Of a stretch of 64,000 nt of DNA, positions 42,837 through 57,896 are shown one piece after another. The notes under the pieces are model-generated. The model searched no databases. It saw nothing but the letters and a program-made list of their open reading frames with translations, and had not been told where the DNA came from. Made by a program: the position numbers and the translations under genes. Position 1 is the stretch's first letter, and every line of letters begins with the position of its first letter. Source of the DNA: Prostheceraeus crozeri. Taxonomy: Eukaryota; Platyhelminthes; Polycladida; Euryleptidae. The stretch covers positions 42,501 to 106,500 of the forward strand of contig CAJQUW010011090.1 of assembly GCA_907163375.1 (NCBI GenBank). The letters are read 5' to 3'.

Positions 42837-45212
42837 ATGCAAATTTTCAAATTAATTCGTAATCAATATGAACCGACTGTCCTTTCATTTGCTAGAAAAT
42901 GGGAGAAATTTGAACATCGAATAATAACAACAAAACAACAGCTTCATTTCCTTCATGATTGTAAAAGATCTGATATTCTTCCACGTTCAATTCAGTATAA
43001 ACCTCCAGTACCTTCACGTCTTGGTTTCGAAATAGCAAAGAGTAATGGGAAACAAATGATGAAAGTTTTATTTTAAGATGCCCATCGTTGTTTAGATCGC
43101 TTTACCAGTCATGCAGAAGAATTCCGAAGTTTGTGTGAATCCTCTTTAACTCGAATTCTTTTTTCTCAATTGAAATCAGCAATTTCCACAACAAGCAAAT
43201 ATGCAGAAGAAAAGAAGAGACAACAGATGGTAATAAAGCTAAAGAAATTGAAGCCTGATTCTGACAAAGACGTTTTCAACGAAAAGAAGGTAGTCAATCT
43301 TTCCAGTAGAAACTTATCCGAGAGCGAAGTCGCTGTTTTGAACAAAGGTTTGAAATTTAATATAAAAGATTCTGATCCTCTCAAATTTATGGCTGAAACT
43401 GAGTTTATCATGGCTGTCAATGATTTGAAACCAGAAGATAAAAGCACCATTAGAAGTTATCTCACTAGTCAGATGAAGAAACACAACAGACATTCCACAT
43501 TCTCACGTGAGGAACAAAAGGCACTCAAATCTTTGAAGTCTGATTCTTCAATTATAATTCTTCTGGCAGATAAAGGAGGATCCACAGCCATTCTAGACCG
43601 AAGTCAATATGATGATAAAATGATTGAAATCCTTTCAGACTCAACCAGTTACTGTGAAGTTATGAATGATCCAACTACAACTCAAATCAGGAAAATGGAA
43701 AAGTATCTACTGACATTAAAGAAGAAAAAAGTTATTTCTGCTGAAGATTACAAATTTATATCTCCAAAGGAAACCACGATAGCTGAAATTTATGGACTTC
43801 CCAAGCTCCACAAGGAAAACTATCCACTTCGCCCAGTTGTTTCCCTTGTTGATTCGCCTACATATTATTTGGCCAAATGGCTTTTCAAGAAATTGAAAGA
43901 TTTAGCTTCTCACTCATCTTTTTCAATTAACAATTCGCAAGAATTTTTGAGCAAATTGAAGTGCACTTCTGTTGCAGAAGATGAATTGATGGTTAGCCTT
44001 GATGTCATATCCTTATACCCCTCAATCCAATTAGATTTGGCAAAATCATGTGTAACAGAATTCCTTTCTATTCATCCTCACTCCTTATCTAATACTGTTT
44101 TGTTAGAACTGATATCTCTGTGCCTCAACATTTATTTTTCATTTAAGAACCGATTCTTCGAACAAAAGAAAGGTACGCCTATGGGATCACCTATTTCAGG
44201 TTTACTTGCTGAATTAGTTATGCAAAAGTTAGAAAACATTGCCATTTCCAAGTTACAACCCAAATTTTGGTTGCGCTACGTCGACGACACTTTTGTTATC
44301 ATGAAACGAAATGACTTGAATGACATGCTCTTAACACTTAATTCAATCTTTCCCGGAATCAAATTTACTCATGAAGTTGAAAGAAATGGAGAACTGGCAT
44401 TCCTCGACATCTTGGTCAAAAGAAATAGTGATGGCTTTACTGAAACAAGTGTTCATAGGAAGAAAGCCTATGCAGGAACAATCCTTAACTTCAACAGCAA
44501 TCACCCAGTCATCCACAAGAGGAATTGTATTCGTACTTTATTTCAGAGAACAATAACTCACTGCAATACTGAGGAGAATAAAAACAATGAAATTAAATTT
44601 CTTTTCCAACTTTTCCAAAATAACAATTATCCAAAGCAATTCATTGAAAGAACTTGGTCACAAATGAAAGAACAATTAAAACAAAACAATGAAGTCCAAC
44701 AAACCACAACAATAGAAGAACAAGAACAAAGAAAACAAACTTATTACACACTACCATACATTAATGGTATTTCTGAAACATTGAGCCGTATGTTTCAAAA
44801 GCACGATATAAAGATCGCCCACAAACCAACAACTACATTGAAAAATCAGCTCTTTAAACCAAAGAAATTAAAATCTGATTTAGAACGAAGAAACGTCATT
44901 TACCAAATTGATTGCTCCAACTGTCAACAAAAATACATTGGACAAACTAGAAAACAGCTATCAACAAGAGTTCATGAACATCGACTAGCAGTAAGGAGGA
45001 TTGATCAGCGTTCACAAATATCAACTCATTGCGTTGAAGAAGACCATGCATTTGATTGGAGTAGTGCAAAAACCATCAACTCATGTGAACATAGATATGG
45101 TCGTGAATTCATGGAAGCTTGGTACTCCTCAGACCACTCCATCAATAGACATATAGAACTTGATAACATCTATGTAAACTTTCGCCAAGCTATGTCATCA
45201 CGAAATTTTTAA
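42837..45212 (+). CDS. PLE unit 5: reverse transcriptase/endonuclease
   Basis: Same layout; last of three adjacent units with L290. Confidence 0.9.
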
Positions 45213-45233
45213 AATTTTATACTCATGTCTCCC

Positions 45234-45303
45234 GATGTAATTTCCCTTTTCCACCTGACGACGAGCTGAAGCAACAGCCTGAAAATTTGTGGTTAATAAT
45301 ATC
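45234..45303 (+). ncRNA. Hammerhead-like motif at array junction 5/6
   Basis: Common form. Confidence 0.55.
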
Positions 45304-45346
45304 TTATTCCTGAAGACATCTTTTTGTTAAATCAATCATACTCGGG

Positions 45347-47722
45347 ATGCAAATTTTCAAATTAATTCGTAATCAATATGAACCGACTGTCCTTTCATTT
45401 GCTAGAAAATGGGAGAAATTTGAACATCGAATAATAACAACAAAACAACAGCTTCATTTCCTTCATGATTGTAAAAGATCTGATATTCTTCCACGTTCAA
45501 TTCAGTATAAACCTCCAGTACCTTCACGTCTTGGTTTCGAAATAGCAAAGAGTAATGGGAAACAAATGATGAAAGTTTTATTTTAAGATGCCCATCGTTG
45601 TTTAGATCGCTTTACCAGTCATGCAGAAGAATTCCGAAGTTTGTGTGAATCCTCTTTAACTCGAATTCTTTTTTCTCAATTGAAATCAGCAATTTCCACA
45701 ACAAGCAAATATGCAGAAGAAAAGAAGAGACAACAGATGGTAATAAAGCTAAAGAAATTGAAGCCTGATTCTGACAAAGACGTTTTCAACGAAAAGAAGG
45801 TAGTCAATCTTTCCAGTAGAAACTTATCCGAGAGCGAAGTCGCTGTTTTGAACAAAGGTTTGAAATTTAATATAAAAGATTCTGATCCTCTCAAATTTAT
45901 GGCTGAAACTGAGTTTATCATGGCTGTCAATGATTTGAAACCAGAAGATAAAAGCACCATTAGAAGTTATCTCACTAGTCAGATGAAGAAACACAACAGA
46001 CATTCCACATTCTCACGTGAGGAACAAAAGGCACTCAAATCTTTGAAGTCTGATTCTTCAATTATAATTCTTCTGGCAGATAAAGGAGGATCCACAGCCA
46101 TTCTAGACCGAAGTCAATATGATGATAAAATGATTGAAATCCTTTCAGACTCAACCAGTTACTGTGAAGTTATGAATGATCCAACTACAACTCAAATCAG
46201 GAAAATGGAAAAGTATCTACTGACATTAAAGAAGAAAAAAGTTATTTCTGCTGAAGATTACAAATTTATATCTCCAAAGGAAACCACGATAGCTGAAATT
46301 TATGGACTTCCCAAGCTCCACAAGGAAAACTATCCACTTCGCCCAGTTGTTTCCCTTGTTGATTCGCCTACATATTATTTGGCCAAATGGCTTTTCAAGA
46401 AATTGAAAGATTTAGCTTCTCACTCATCTTTTTCAATTAACAATTCGCAAGAATTTTTGAGCAAATTGAAGTGCACTTCTGTTGCAGAAGATGAATTGAT
46501 GGTTAGCTTTGATGTCATATCCTTATACCCCTCAATCCAATTAGATTTGGCAAAATCATGTGTAACAGAATTCCTTTCTATTCATCCTCACTCCTTATCT
46601 AATACTGTTTTGTTAGAACTGATATCTCTGTGCCTCAACATTTATTTTTCATTTAAGAACCGATTCTTCGAACAAAAGAAAGGTACGCCTATGGGATCAC
46701 CTATTTCAGGTTTACTTGCTGAATTAGTTATGCAAAAGTTAGAAAACATTGCCATTTCCAAGTTACAACCCAAATTTTGGTTGCGCTACGTCGACGACAC
46801 TTTTGTTATCATGAAACGAAATGACTTGAATGACATGCTCTTAACACTTAATTCAATCTTTCCCGGAATCAAATTTACTCATGAAGTTGAAAGAAATGGA
46901 GAACTGGCATTCCTCGACATCTTGGTCAAAAGAAATAGTGATGGCTTTACTGAAACAAGTGTTCATAGGAAGAAAGCCTATGCAGGAACAATCCTTAACT
47001 TCAACAGCAATCACCCAGTCATCCACAAGAGGAATTGTATTCGTACTTTATTTCAGAGAACAATAACTCACTGCAATACTGAGGAGAATAAAAACAATGA
47101 AATTAAATTTCTTTTCCAACTTTTCCAAAATAACAATTATCCAAAGCAATTCATTGAAAGAACTTGGTCACAAATGAAAGAACAATTAAAACAAAACAAT
47201 GAAGTCCAACAAACCACAACAATAGAAGAACAAGAACAAAGAAAACAAACTTATTACACACTACCATACATTAATGGTATTTCTGAAACATTGAGCCGTA
47301 TGTTTCAAAAGCACGATATAAAGATCGCCCACAAACCAACAACTACATTGAAAAATCAGCTCTTTAAACCAAAGAAATTAAAATCTGATTTAGAACGAAG
47401 AAACGTCATTTACCAAATTGATTGCTCCAACTGTCAACAAAAATACATTGGACAAACTAGAAAACAGCTATCAACAAGAGTTCATGAACATCGACTAGCA
47501 GTAAGGAGGATTGATCAGCGTTCACAAATATCAACTCATTGCGTTGAAGAAGACCATGCATTTGATTGGAGTAGTGCAAAAACCATCAACTCATGTGAAC
47601 ATAGATATGGTCGTGAATTCATGGAAGCTTGGTACTCCTCAGACCACTCCATCAATAGACATATAGAACTTGATAACATCTATGTAAACTTTCGCCAAGC
47701 TATGTCATCACGAAATTTTTAA
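45347..47722 (+). CDS. PLE unit 6: reverse transcriptase/endonuclease
   Basis: Common form with F290; the last unit with T in CACTCATC(T/C)T. Confidence 0.9.
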
Positions 47723-47743
47723 AATTTTATACTCATGTCTCCC

Positions 47744-47813
47744 GATGTAATTTCCCTTTTCCACCTGACGACGAGCTGAAGCAACAGCCTGAAAATTTGT
47801 GGTTAATAATATC
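47744..47813 (+). ncRNA. Hammerhead-like motif at array junction 6/7
   Basis: Common form. Confidence 0.55.
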
Positions 47814-47856
47814 TTATTCCTGAAGACATCTTTTTGTTAAATCAATCATACTCGGG

Positions 47857-50232
47857 ATGCAAATTTTCAAATTAATTCGTAATCAATATGAACCGACTGT
47901 CCTTTCATTTGCTAGAAAATGGGAGAAATTTGAACATCGAATAATAACAACAAAACAACAGCTTCATTTCCTTCATGATTGTAAAAGATCTGATATTCTT
48001 CCACGTTCAATTCAGTATAAACCTCCAGTACCTTCACGTCTTGGTTTCGAAATAGCAAAGAGTAATGGGAAACAAATGATGAAAGTTTTATTTTAAGATG
48101 CCCATCGTTGTTTAGATCGCTTTACCAGTCATGCAGAAGAATTCCGAAGTTTGTGTGAATCCTCTTTAACTCGAATTCTTTTTTCTCAATTGAAATCAGC
48201 AATTTCCACAACAAGCAAATATGCAGAAGAAAAGAAGAGACAACAGATGGTAATAAAGCTAAAGAAATTGAAGCCTGATTCTGACAAAGACGTTTTCAAC
48301 GAAAAGAAGGTAGTCAATCTTTCCAGTAGAAACTTATCCGAGAGCGAAGTCGCTGTTTTGAACAAAGGTTTGAAATTTAATATAAAAGATTCTGATCCTC
48401 TCAAATTTATGGCTGAAACTGAGTTTATCATGGCTGTCAATGATTTGAAACCAGAAGATAAAAGCACCATTAGAAGTTATCTCACTAGTCAGATGAAGAA
48501 ACACAACAGACATTCCACATTCTCACGTGAGGAACAAAAGGCACTCAAATCTTTGAAGTCTGATTCTTCAATTATAATTCTTCTGGCAGATAAAGGAGGA
48601 TCCACAGCCATTCTAGACCGAAGTCAATATGATGATAAAATGATTGAAATCCTTTCAGACTCAACCAGTTACTGTGAAGTTATGAATGATCCAACTACAA
48701 CTCAAATCAGGAAAATGGAAAAGTATCTACTGACATTAAAGAAGAAAAAAGTTATTTCTGCTGAAGATTACAAATTTATATCTCCAAAGGAAACCACGAT
48801 AGCTGAAATTTATGGACTTCCCAAGCTCCACAAGGAAAACTATCCACTTCGCCCAGTTGTTTCCCTTGTTGATTCGCCTACATATTATTTGGCCAAATGG
48901 CTTTTCAAGAAATTGAAAGATTTAGCTTCTCACTCATCCTTTTCAATTAACAATTCGCAAGAATTTTTGAGCAAATTGAAGTGCACTTCTGTTGCAGAAG
49001 ATGAATTGATGGTTAGCTTTGATGTCATATCCTTATACCCCTCAATCCAATTAGATTTGGCAAAATCATGTGTAACAGAATTCCTTTCTATTCATCCTCA
49101 CTCCTTATCTAATACTGTTTTGTTAGAACTGATATCTCTGTGCCTCAACATTTATTTTTCATTTAAGAACCGATTCTTCGAACAAAAGAAAGGTACGCCT
49201 ATGGGATCACCTATTTCAGGTTTACTTGCTGAATTAGTTATGCAAAAGTTAGAAAACATTGCCATTTCCAAGTTACAACCCAAATTTTGGTTGCGCTACG
49301 TCGACGACACTTTTGTTATCATGAAACGAAATGACTTGAATGACATGCTCTTAACACTTAATTCAATCTTTCCCGGAATCAAATTTACTCATGAAGTTGA
49401 AAGAAATGGAGAACTGGCATTCCTCGACATCTTGGTCAAAAGAAATAGTGATGGCTTTACTGAAACAAGTGTTCATAGGAAGAAAGCCTATGCAGGAACA
49501 ATCCTTAACTTCAACAGCAATCACCCAGTCATCCACAAGAGGAATTGTATTCGTACTTTATTTCAGAGAACAATAACTCACTGCAATACTGAGGAGAATA
49601 AAAACAATGAAATTAAATTTCTTTTCCAACTTTTCCAAAATAACAATTATCCAAAGCAATTCATTGAAAGAACTTGGTCACAAATGAAAGAACAATTAAA
49701 ACAAAACAATGAAGTCCAACAAACCACAACAATAGAAGAACAAGAACAAAGAAAACAAACTTATTACACACTACCATACATTAATGGTATTTCTGAAACA
49801 TTGAGCCGTATGTTTCAAAAGCACGATATAAAGATCGCCCACAAACCAACAACTACATTGAAAAATCAGCTCTTTAAACCAAAGAAATTAAAATCTGATT
49901 TAGAACGAAGAAACGTCATTTACCAAATTGATTGCTCCAACTGTCAACAAAAATACATTGGACAAACTAGAAAACAGCTATCAACAAGAGTTCATGAACA
50001 TCGACTAGCAGTAAGGAGGATTGATCAGCGTTCACAAATATCAACTCATTGCGTTGAAGAAGACCATGCATTTGATTGGAGTAGTGCAAAAACCATCAAC
50101 TCATGTGAACATAGATATGGTCGTGAATTCATGGAAGCTTGGTACTCCTCAGACCACTCCATCAATAGACATATAGAACTTGATAACATCTATGTAAACT
50201 TTCGCCAAGCTATGTCATCACGAAATTTTTAA
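47857..50232 (+). CDS. PLE unit 7: reverse transcriptase/endonuclease
   Basis: Common protein. From here to the window end all units carry the silent change CACTCATCCT, dividing the array into two blocks. Confidence 0.9.
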
Positions 50233-50253
50233 AATTTTATACTCATGTCTCCC

Positions 50254-50323
50254 GATGTAATTTCCCTTTTCCACCTGACGACGAGCTGAAGCAACAGCCT
50301 GAAAATTTGTGGTTAATAATATC
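50254..50323 (+). ncRNA. Hammerhead-like motif at array junction 7/8
   Basis: Common form. Confidence 0.55.
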
Positions 50324-50366
50324 TTATTCCTGAAGACATCTTTTTGTTAAATCAATCATACTCGGG

Positions 50367-52742
50367 ATGCAAATTTTCAAATTAATTCGTAATCAATATG
50401 AACCGACTGTCCTTTCATTTGCTAGAAAATGGGAGAAATTTGAACATCGAATAATAACAACAAAACAACAGCTTCATTTCCTTCATGATTGTAAAAGATC
50501 TGATATTCTTCCACGTTCAATTCAGTATAAACCTCCAGTACCTTCACGTCTTGGTTTCGAAATAGCAAAGAGTAATGGGAAACAAATGATGAAAGTTTTA
50601 TTTTAAGATGCCCATCGTTGTTTAGATCGCTTTACCAGTCATGCAGAAGAATTCCGAAGTTTGTGTGAATCCTCTTTAACTCGAATTCTTTTTTCTCAAT
50701 TGAAATCAGCAATTTCCACAACAAGCAAATATGCAGAAGAAAAGAAGAGACAACAGATGGTAATAAAGCTAAAGAAATTGAAGCCTGATTCTGACAAAGA
50801 CGTTTTCAACGAAAAGAAGGTAGTCAATCTTTCCAGTAGAAACTTATCCGAGAGCGAAGTCGCTGTTTTGAACAAAGGTTTGAAATTTAATATAAAAGAT
50901 TCTGATCCTCTCAAATTTATGGCTGAAACTGAGTTTATCATGGCTGTCAATGATTTGAAACCAGAAGATAAAAGCACCATTAGAAGTTATCTCACTAGTC
51001 AGATGAAGAAACACAACAGACATTCCACATTCTCACGTGAGGAACAAAAGGCACTCAAATCTTTGAAGTCTGATTCTTCAATTATAATTCTTCTGGCAGA
51101 TAAAGGAGGATCCACAGCCATTCTAGACCGAAGTCAATATGATGATAAAATGATTGAAATCCTTTCAGACTCAACCAGTTACTGTGAAGTTATGAATGAT
51201 CCAACTACAACTCAAATCAGGAAAATGGAAAAGTATCTACTGACATTAAAGAAGAAAAAAGTTATTTCTGCTGAAGATTACAAATTTATATCTCCAAAGG
51301 AAACCACGATAGCTGAAATTTATGGACTTCCCAAGCTCCACAAGGAAAACTATCCACTTCGCCCAGTTGTTTCCCTTGTTGATTCGCCTACATATTATTT
51401 GGCCAAATGGCTTTTCAAGAAATTGAAAGATTTAGCTTCTCACTCATCCTTTTCAATTAACAATTCGCAAGAATTTTTGAGCAAATTGAAGTGCACTTCT
51501 GTTGCAGAAGATGAATTGATGGTTAGCTTTGATGTCATATCCTTATACCCCTCAATCCAATTAGATTTGGCAAAATCATGTGTAACAGAATTCCTTTCTA
51601 TTCATCCTCACTCCTTATCTAATACTGTTTTGTTAGAACTGATATCTCTGTGCCTCAACATTTATTTTTCATTTAAGAACCGATTCTTCGAACAAAAGAA
51701 AGGTACGCCTATGGGATCACCTATTTCAGGTTTACTTGCTGAATTAGTTATGCAAAAGTTAGAAAACATTGCCATTTCCAAGTTACAACCCAAATTTTGG
51801 TTGCGCTACGTCGACGACACTTTTGTTATCATGAAACGAAATGACTTGAATGACATGCTCTTAACACTTAATTCAATCTTTCCCGGAATCAAATTTACTC
51901 ATGAAGTTGAAAGAAATGGAGAACTGGCATTCCTCGACATCTTGGTCAAAAGAAATAGTGATGGCTTTACTGAAACAAGTGTTCATAGGAAGAAAGCCTA
52001 TGCAGGAACAATCCTTAACTTCAACAGCAATCACCCAGTCATCCACAAGAGGAATTGTATTCGTACTTTATTTCAGAGAACAATAACTCACTGCAATACT
52101 GAGGAGAATAAAAACAATGAAATTAAATTTCTTTTCCAACTTTTCCAAAATAACAATTATCCAAAGCAATTCATTGAAAGAACTTGGTCACAAATGAAAG
52201 AACAATTAAAACAAAACAATGAAGTCCAACAAACCACAACAATAGAAGAACAAGAACAAAGAAAACAAACTTATTACACACTACCATACATTAATGGTAT
52301 TTCTGAAACATTGAGCCGTATGTTTCAAAAGCACGATATAAAGATCGCCCACAAACCAACAACTACATTGAAAAATCAGCTCTTTAAACCAAAGAAATTA
52401 AAATCTGATTTAGAACGAAGAAACGTCATTTACCAAATTGATTGCTCCAACTGTCAACAAAAATACATTGGACAAACTAGAAAACAGCTATCAACAAGAG
52501 TTCATGAACATCGACTAGCAGTAAGGAGGATTGATCAGCGTTCACAAATATCAACTCATTGCGTTGAAGAAGACCATGCATTTGATTGGAGTAGTGCAAA
52601 AACCATCAACTCATGTGAACATAGATATGGTCGTGAATTCATGGAAGCTTGGTACTCCTCAGACCACTCCATCAATAGACATATAGAACTTGATAACATC
52701 TATGTAAACTTTCGCCAAGCTATGTCATCACGAAATTTTTAA
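50367..52742 (+). CDS. PLE unit 8: reverse transcriptase/endonuclease
   Basis: Indistinguishable from unit 7 in the differences I tracked. Confidence 0.9.
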
Positions 52743-52763
52743 AATTTTATACTCATGTCTCCC

Positions 52764-52833
52764 GATGTAATTTCCCTTTTCCACCTGACGACGAGCTGAA
52801 GCAACAGCCTGAAAATTTGTGGTTAATAATATC
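52764..52833 (+). ncRNA. Hammerhead-like motif at array junction 8/9
   Basis: Common form. Confidence 0.55.
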
Positions 52834-52876
52834 TTATTCCTGAAGACATCTTTTTGTTAAATCAATCATACTCGGG

Positions 52877-55252
52877 ATGCAAATTTTCAAATTAATTCGT
52901 AATCAATATGAACCGACTGTCCTTTCATTTGCTAGAAAATGGGAGAAATTTGAACATCGAATAATAACAACAAAACAACAGCTTCATTTCCTTCATGATT
53001 GTAAAAGATCTGATATTCTTCCACGTTCAATTCAGTATAAACCTCCAGTACCTTCACGTCTTGGTTTCGAAATAGCAAAGAGTAATGGGAAACAAATGAT
53101 GAAAGTTTTATTTTAAGATGCCCATCGTTGTTTAGATCGCTTTACCAGTCATGCAGAAGAATTCCGAAGTTTGTGTGAATCCTCTTTAACTCGAATTCTT
53201 TTTTCTCAATTGAAATCAGCAATTTCCACAACAAGCAAATATGCAGAAGAAAAGAAGAGACAACAGATGGTAATAAAGCTAAAGAAATTGAAGCCTGATT
53301 CTGACAAAGACGTTTTCAACGAAAAGAAGGTAGTCAATCTTTCCAGTAGAAACTTATCCGAGAGCGAAGTCGCTGTTTTGAACAAAGGTTTGAAATTTAA
53401 TATAAAAGATTCTGATCCTCTCAAATTTATGGCTGAAACTGAGTTTATCATGGCTGTCAATGATTTGAAACCAGAAGATAAAAGCACCATTAGAAGTTAT
53501 CTCACTAGTCAGATGAAGAAACACAACAGACATTCCACATTCTCACGTGAGGAACAAAAGGCACTCAAATCTTTGAAGTCTGATTCTTCAATTATAATTC
53601 TTCTGGCAGATAAAGGAGGATCCACAGCCATTCTAGACCGAAGTCAATATGATGATAAAATGATTGAAATCCTTTCAGACTCAACCAGTTACTGTGAAGT
53701 TATGAATGATCCAACTACAACTCAAATCAGGAAAATGGAAAAGTATCTACTGACATTAAAGAAGAAAAAAGTTATTTCTGCTGAAGATTACAAATTTATA
53801 TCTCCAAAGGAAACCACGATAGCTGAAATTTATGGACTTCCCAAGCTCCACAAGGAAAACTATCCACTTCGCCCAGTTGTTTCCCTTGTTGATTCGCCTA
53901 CATATTATTTGGCCAAATGGCTTTTCAAGAAATTGAAAGATTTAGCTTCTCACTCATCCTTTTCAATTAACAATTCGCAAGAATTTTTGAGCAAATTGAA
54001 GTGCACTTCTGTTGCAGAAGATGAATTGATGGTTAGCTTTGATGTCATATCCTTATACCCCTCAATCCAATTAGATTTGGCAAAATCATGTGTAACAGAA
54101 TTCCTTTCTATTCATCCTCACTCCTTATCTAATACTGTTTTGTTAGAACTGATATCTCTGTGCCTCAACATTTATTTTTCATTTAAGAACCGATTCTTCG
54201 AACAAAAGAAAGGTACGCCTATGGGATCACCTATTTCAGGTTTACTTGCTGAATTAGTTATGCAAAAGTTAGAAAACATTGCCATTTCCAAGTTACAACC
54301 CAAATTTTGGTTGCGCTACGTCGACGACACTTTTGTTATCATGAAACGAAATGACTTGAATGACATGCTCTTAACACTTAATTCAATCTTTCCCGGAATC
54401 AAATTTACTCATGAAGTTGAAAGAAATGGAGAACTGGCATTCCTCGACATCTTGGTCAAAAGAAATAGTGATGGCTTTACTGAAACAAGTGTTCATAGGA
54501 AGAAAGCCTATGCAGGAACAATCCTTAACTTCAACAGCAATCACCCAGTCATCCACAAGAGGAATTGTATTCGTACTTTATTTCAGAGAACAATAACTCA
54601 CTGCAATACTGAGGAGAATAAAAACAATGAAATTAAATTTCTTTTCCAACTTTTCCAAAATAACAATTATTCAAAGCAATTCATTGAAAGAACTTGGTCA
54701 CAAATGAAAGAACAATTAAAACAAAACAATGAAGTCCAACAAACCACAACAATAGAAGAACAAGAACAAAGAAAACAAACTTATTACACACTACCATACA
54801 TTAATGGTATTTCTGAAACATTGAGCCGTATGTTTCAAAAGCACGATATAAAGATCGCCCACAAACCAACAACTACATTGAAAAATCAGCTCTTTAAACC
54901 AAAGAAATTAAAATCTGATTTAGAACGAAGAAACGTCATTTACCAAATTGATTGCTCCAACTGTCAACAAAAATACATTGGACAAACTAGAAAACAGCTA
55001 TCAACAAGAGTTCATGAACATCGACTAGCAGTAAGGAGGATTGATCAGCGTTCACAAATATCAACTCATTGCGTTGAAGAAGACCATGCATTTGATTGGA
55101 GTAGTGCAAAAACCATCAACTCATGTGAACATAGATATGGTCGTGAATTCATGGAAGCTTGGTACTCCTCAGACCACTCCATCAATAGACATATAGAACT
55201 TGATAACATCTATGTAAACTTTCGCCAAGCTATGTCATCACGAAATTTTTAA
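52877..55252 (+). CDS. PLE unit 9: reverse transcriptase/endonuclease
   Basis: Has S501 (NNYSKQFIE) in place of P, in the linker between RT and endonuclease. Confidence 0.9.
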
Positions 55253-55273
55253 AATTTTATACTCATGTCTCCC

Positions 55274-55343
55274 GATGTAATTTCCCTTTTCCACCTGACG
55301 ACGAGCTGAAGCAACAGCCTGAAAATTTGTGGTTAATAATATC
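55274..55343 (+). ncRNA. Hammerhead-like motif at array junction 9/10
   Basis: Common form. Confidence 0.55.
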
Positions 55344-55386
55344 TTATTCCTGAAGACATCTTTTTGTTAAATCAATCATACTCGGG

Positions 55387-57762
55387 ATGCAAATTTTCAA
55401 ATTAATTCGTAATCAATATGAACCGACTGTCCTTTCATTTGCTAGAAAATGGGAGAAATTTGAACATCGAATAATAACAACAAAACAACAGCTTCATTTC
55501 CTTCATGATTGTAAAAGATCTGATATTCTTCCACGTTCAATTCAGTATAAACCTCCAGTACCTTCACGTCTTGGTTTCGAAATAGCAAAGAGTAATGGGA
55601 AACAAATGATGAAAGTTTTATTTTAAGATGCCCATCGTTGTTTAGATCGCTTTACCAGTCATGCAGAAGAATTCCGAAGTTTGTGTGAATCCTCTTTAAC
55701 TCGAATTCTTTTTTCTCAATTGAAATCAGCAATTTCCACAACAAGCAAATATGCAGAAGAAAAGAAGAGACAACAGATGGTAATAAAGCTAAAGAAATTG
55801 AAGCCTGATTCTGACAAAGACGTTTTCAACGAAAAGAAGGTAGTCAATCTTTCCAGTAGAAACTTATCCGAGAGCGAAGTCGCTGTTTTGAACAAAGGTT
55901 TGAAATTTAATATAAAAGATTCTGATCCTCTCAAATTTATGGCTGAAACTGAGTTTATCATGGCTGTCAATGATTTGAAACCAGAAGATAAAAGCACCAT
56001 TAGAAGTTATCTCACTAGTCAGATGAAGAAACACAACAGACATTCCACATTCTCACGTGAGGAACAAAAGGCACTCAAATCTTTGAAGTCTGATTCTTCA
56101 ATTATAATTCTTCTGGCAGATAAAGGAGGATCCACAGCCATTCTAGACCGAAGTCAATATGATGATAAAATGATTGAAATCCTTTCAGACTCAACCAGTT
56201 ACTGTGAAGTTATGAATGATCCAACTACAACTCAAATCAGGAAAATGGAAAAGTATCTACTGACATTAAAGAAGAAAAAAGTTATTTCTGCTGAAGATTA
56301 CAAATTTATATCTCCAAAGGAAACCACGATAGCTGAAATTTATGGACTTCCCAAGCTCCACAAGGAAAACTATCCACTTCGCCCAGTTGTTTCCCTTGTT
56401 GATTCGCCTACATATTATTTGGCCAAATGGCTTTTCAAGAAATTGAAAGATTTAGCTTCTCACTCATCCTTTTCAATTAACAATTCGCAAGAATTTTTGA
56501 GCAAATTGAAGTGCACTTCTGTTGCAGAAGATGAATTGATGGTTAGCTTTGATGTCATATCCTTATACCCCTCAATCCAATTAGATTTGGCAAAATCATG
56601 TGTAACAGAATTCCTTTCTATTCATCCTCACTCCTTATCTAATACTGTTTTGTTAGAACTGATATCTCTGTGCCTCAACATTTATTTTTCATTTAAGAAC
56701 CGATTCTTCGAACAAAAGAAAGGTACGCCTATGGGATCACCTATTTCAGGTTTACTTGCTGAATTAGTTATGCAAAAGTTAGAAAACATTGCCATTTCCA
56801 AGTTACAACCCAAATTTTGGTTGCGCTACGTCGACGACACTTTTGTTATCATGAAACGAAATGACTTGAATGACATGCTCTTAACACTTAATTCAATCTT
56901 TCCCGGAATCAAATTTACTCATGAAGTTGAAAGAAATGGAGAACTGGCATTCCTCGACATCTTGGTCAAAAGAAATAGTGATGGCTTTACTGAAACAAGT
57001 GTTCATAGGAAGAAAGCCTATGCAGGAACAATCCTTAACTTCAACAGCAATCACCCAGTCATCCACAAGAGGAATTGTATTCGTACTTTATTTCAGAGAA
57101 CAATAACTCACTGCAATACTGAGGAGAATAAAAACAATGAAATTAAATTTCTTTTCCAACTTTTCCAAAATAACAATTATTCAAAGCAATTCATTGAAAG
57201 AACTTGGTCACAAATGAAAGAACAATTAAAACAAAACAATGAAGTCCAACAAACCACAACAATAGAAGAACAAGAACAAAGAAAACAAACTTATTACACA
57301 CTACCATACATTAATGGTATTTCTGAAACATTGAGCCGTATGTTTCAAAAGCACGATATAAAGATCGCCCACAAACCAACAACTACATTGAAAAATCAGC
57401 TCTTTAAACCAAAGAAATTAAAATCTGATTTAGAACGAAGAAACGTCATTTACCAAATTGATTGCTCCAACTGTCAACAAAAATACATTGGACAAACTAG
57501 AAAACAGCTATCAACAAGAGTTCATGAACATCGACTAGCAGTAAGGAGGATTGATCAGCGTTCACAAATATCAACTCATTGCGTTGAAGAAGACCATGCA
57601 TTTGATTGGAGTAGTGCAAAAACCATCAACTCATGTGAACATAGATATGGTCGTGAATTCATGGAAGCTTGGTACTCCTCAGACCACTCCATCAATAGAC
57701 ATATAGAACTTGATAACATCTATGTAAACTTTCGCCAAGCTATGTCATCACGAAATTTTTAA
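55387..57762 (+). CDS. PLE unit 10: reverse transcriptase/endonuclease
   Basis: S501, as unit 9. Confidence 0.9.
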
Positions 57763-57783
57763 AATTTTATACTCATGTCTCCC

Positions 57784-57853
57784 GATGTAATTTCCCTTTT
57801 CCACCTGACGACGAGCTGAAGCAACAGCCTGAAAATTTGTGGTTAATAATATC
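57784..57853 (+). ncRNA. Hammerhead-like motif at array junction 10/11
   Basis: Common form. Confidence 0.55.
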
Positions 57854-57896
57854 TTATTCCTGAAGACATCTTTTTGTTAAATCAATCATACTCGGG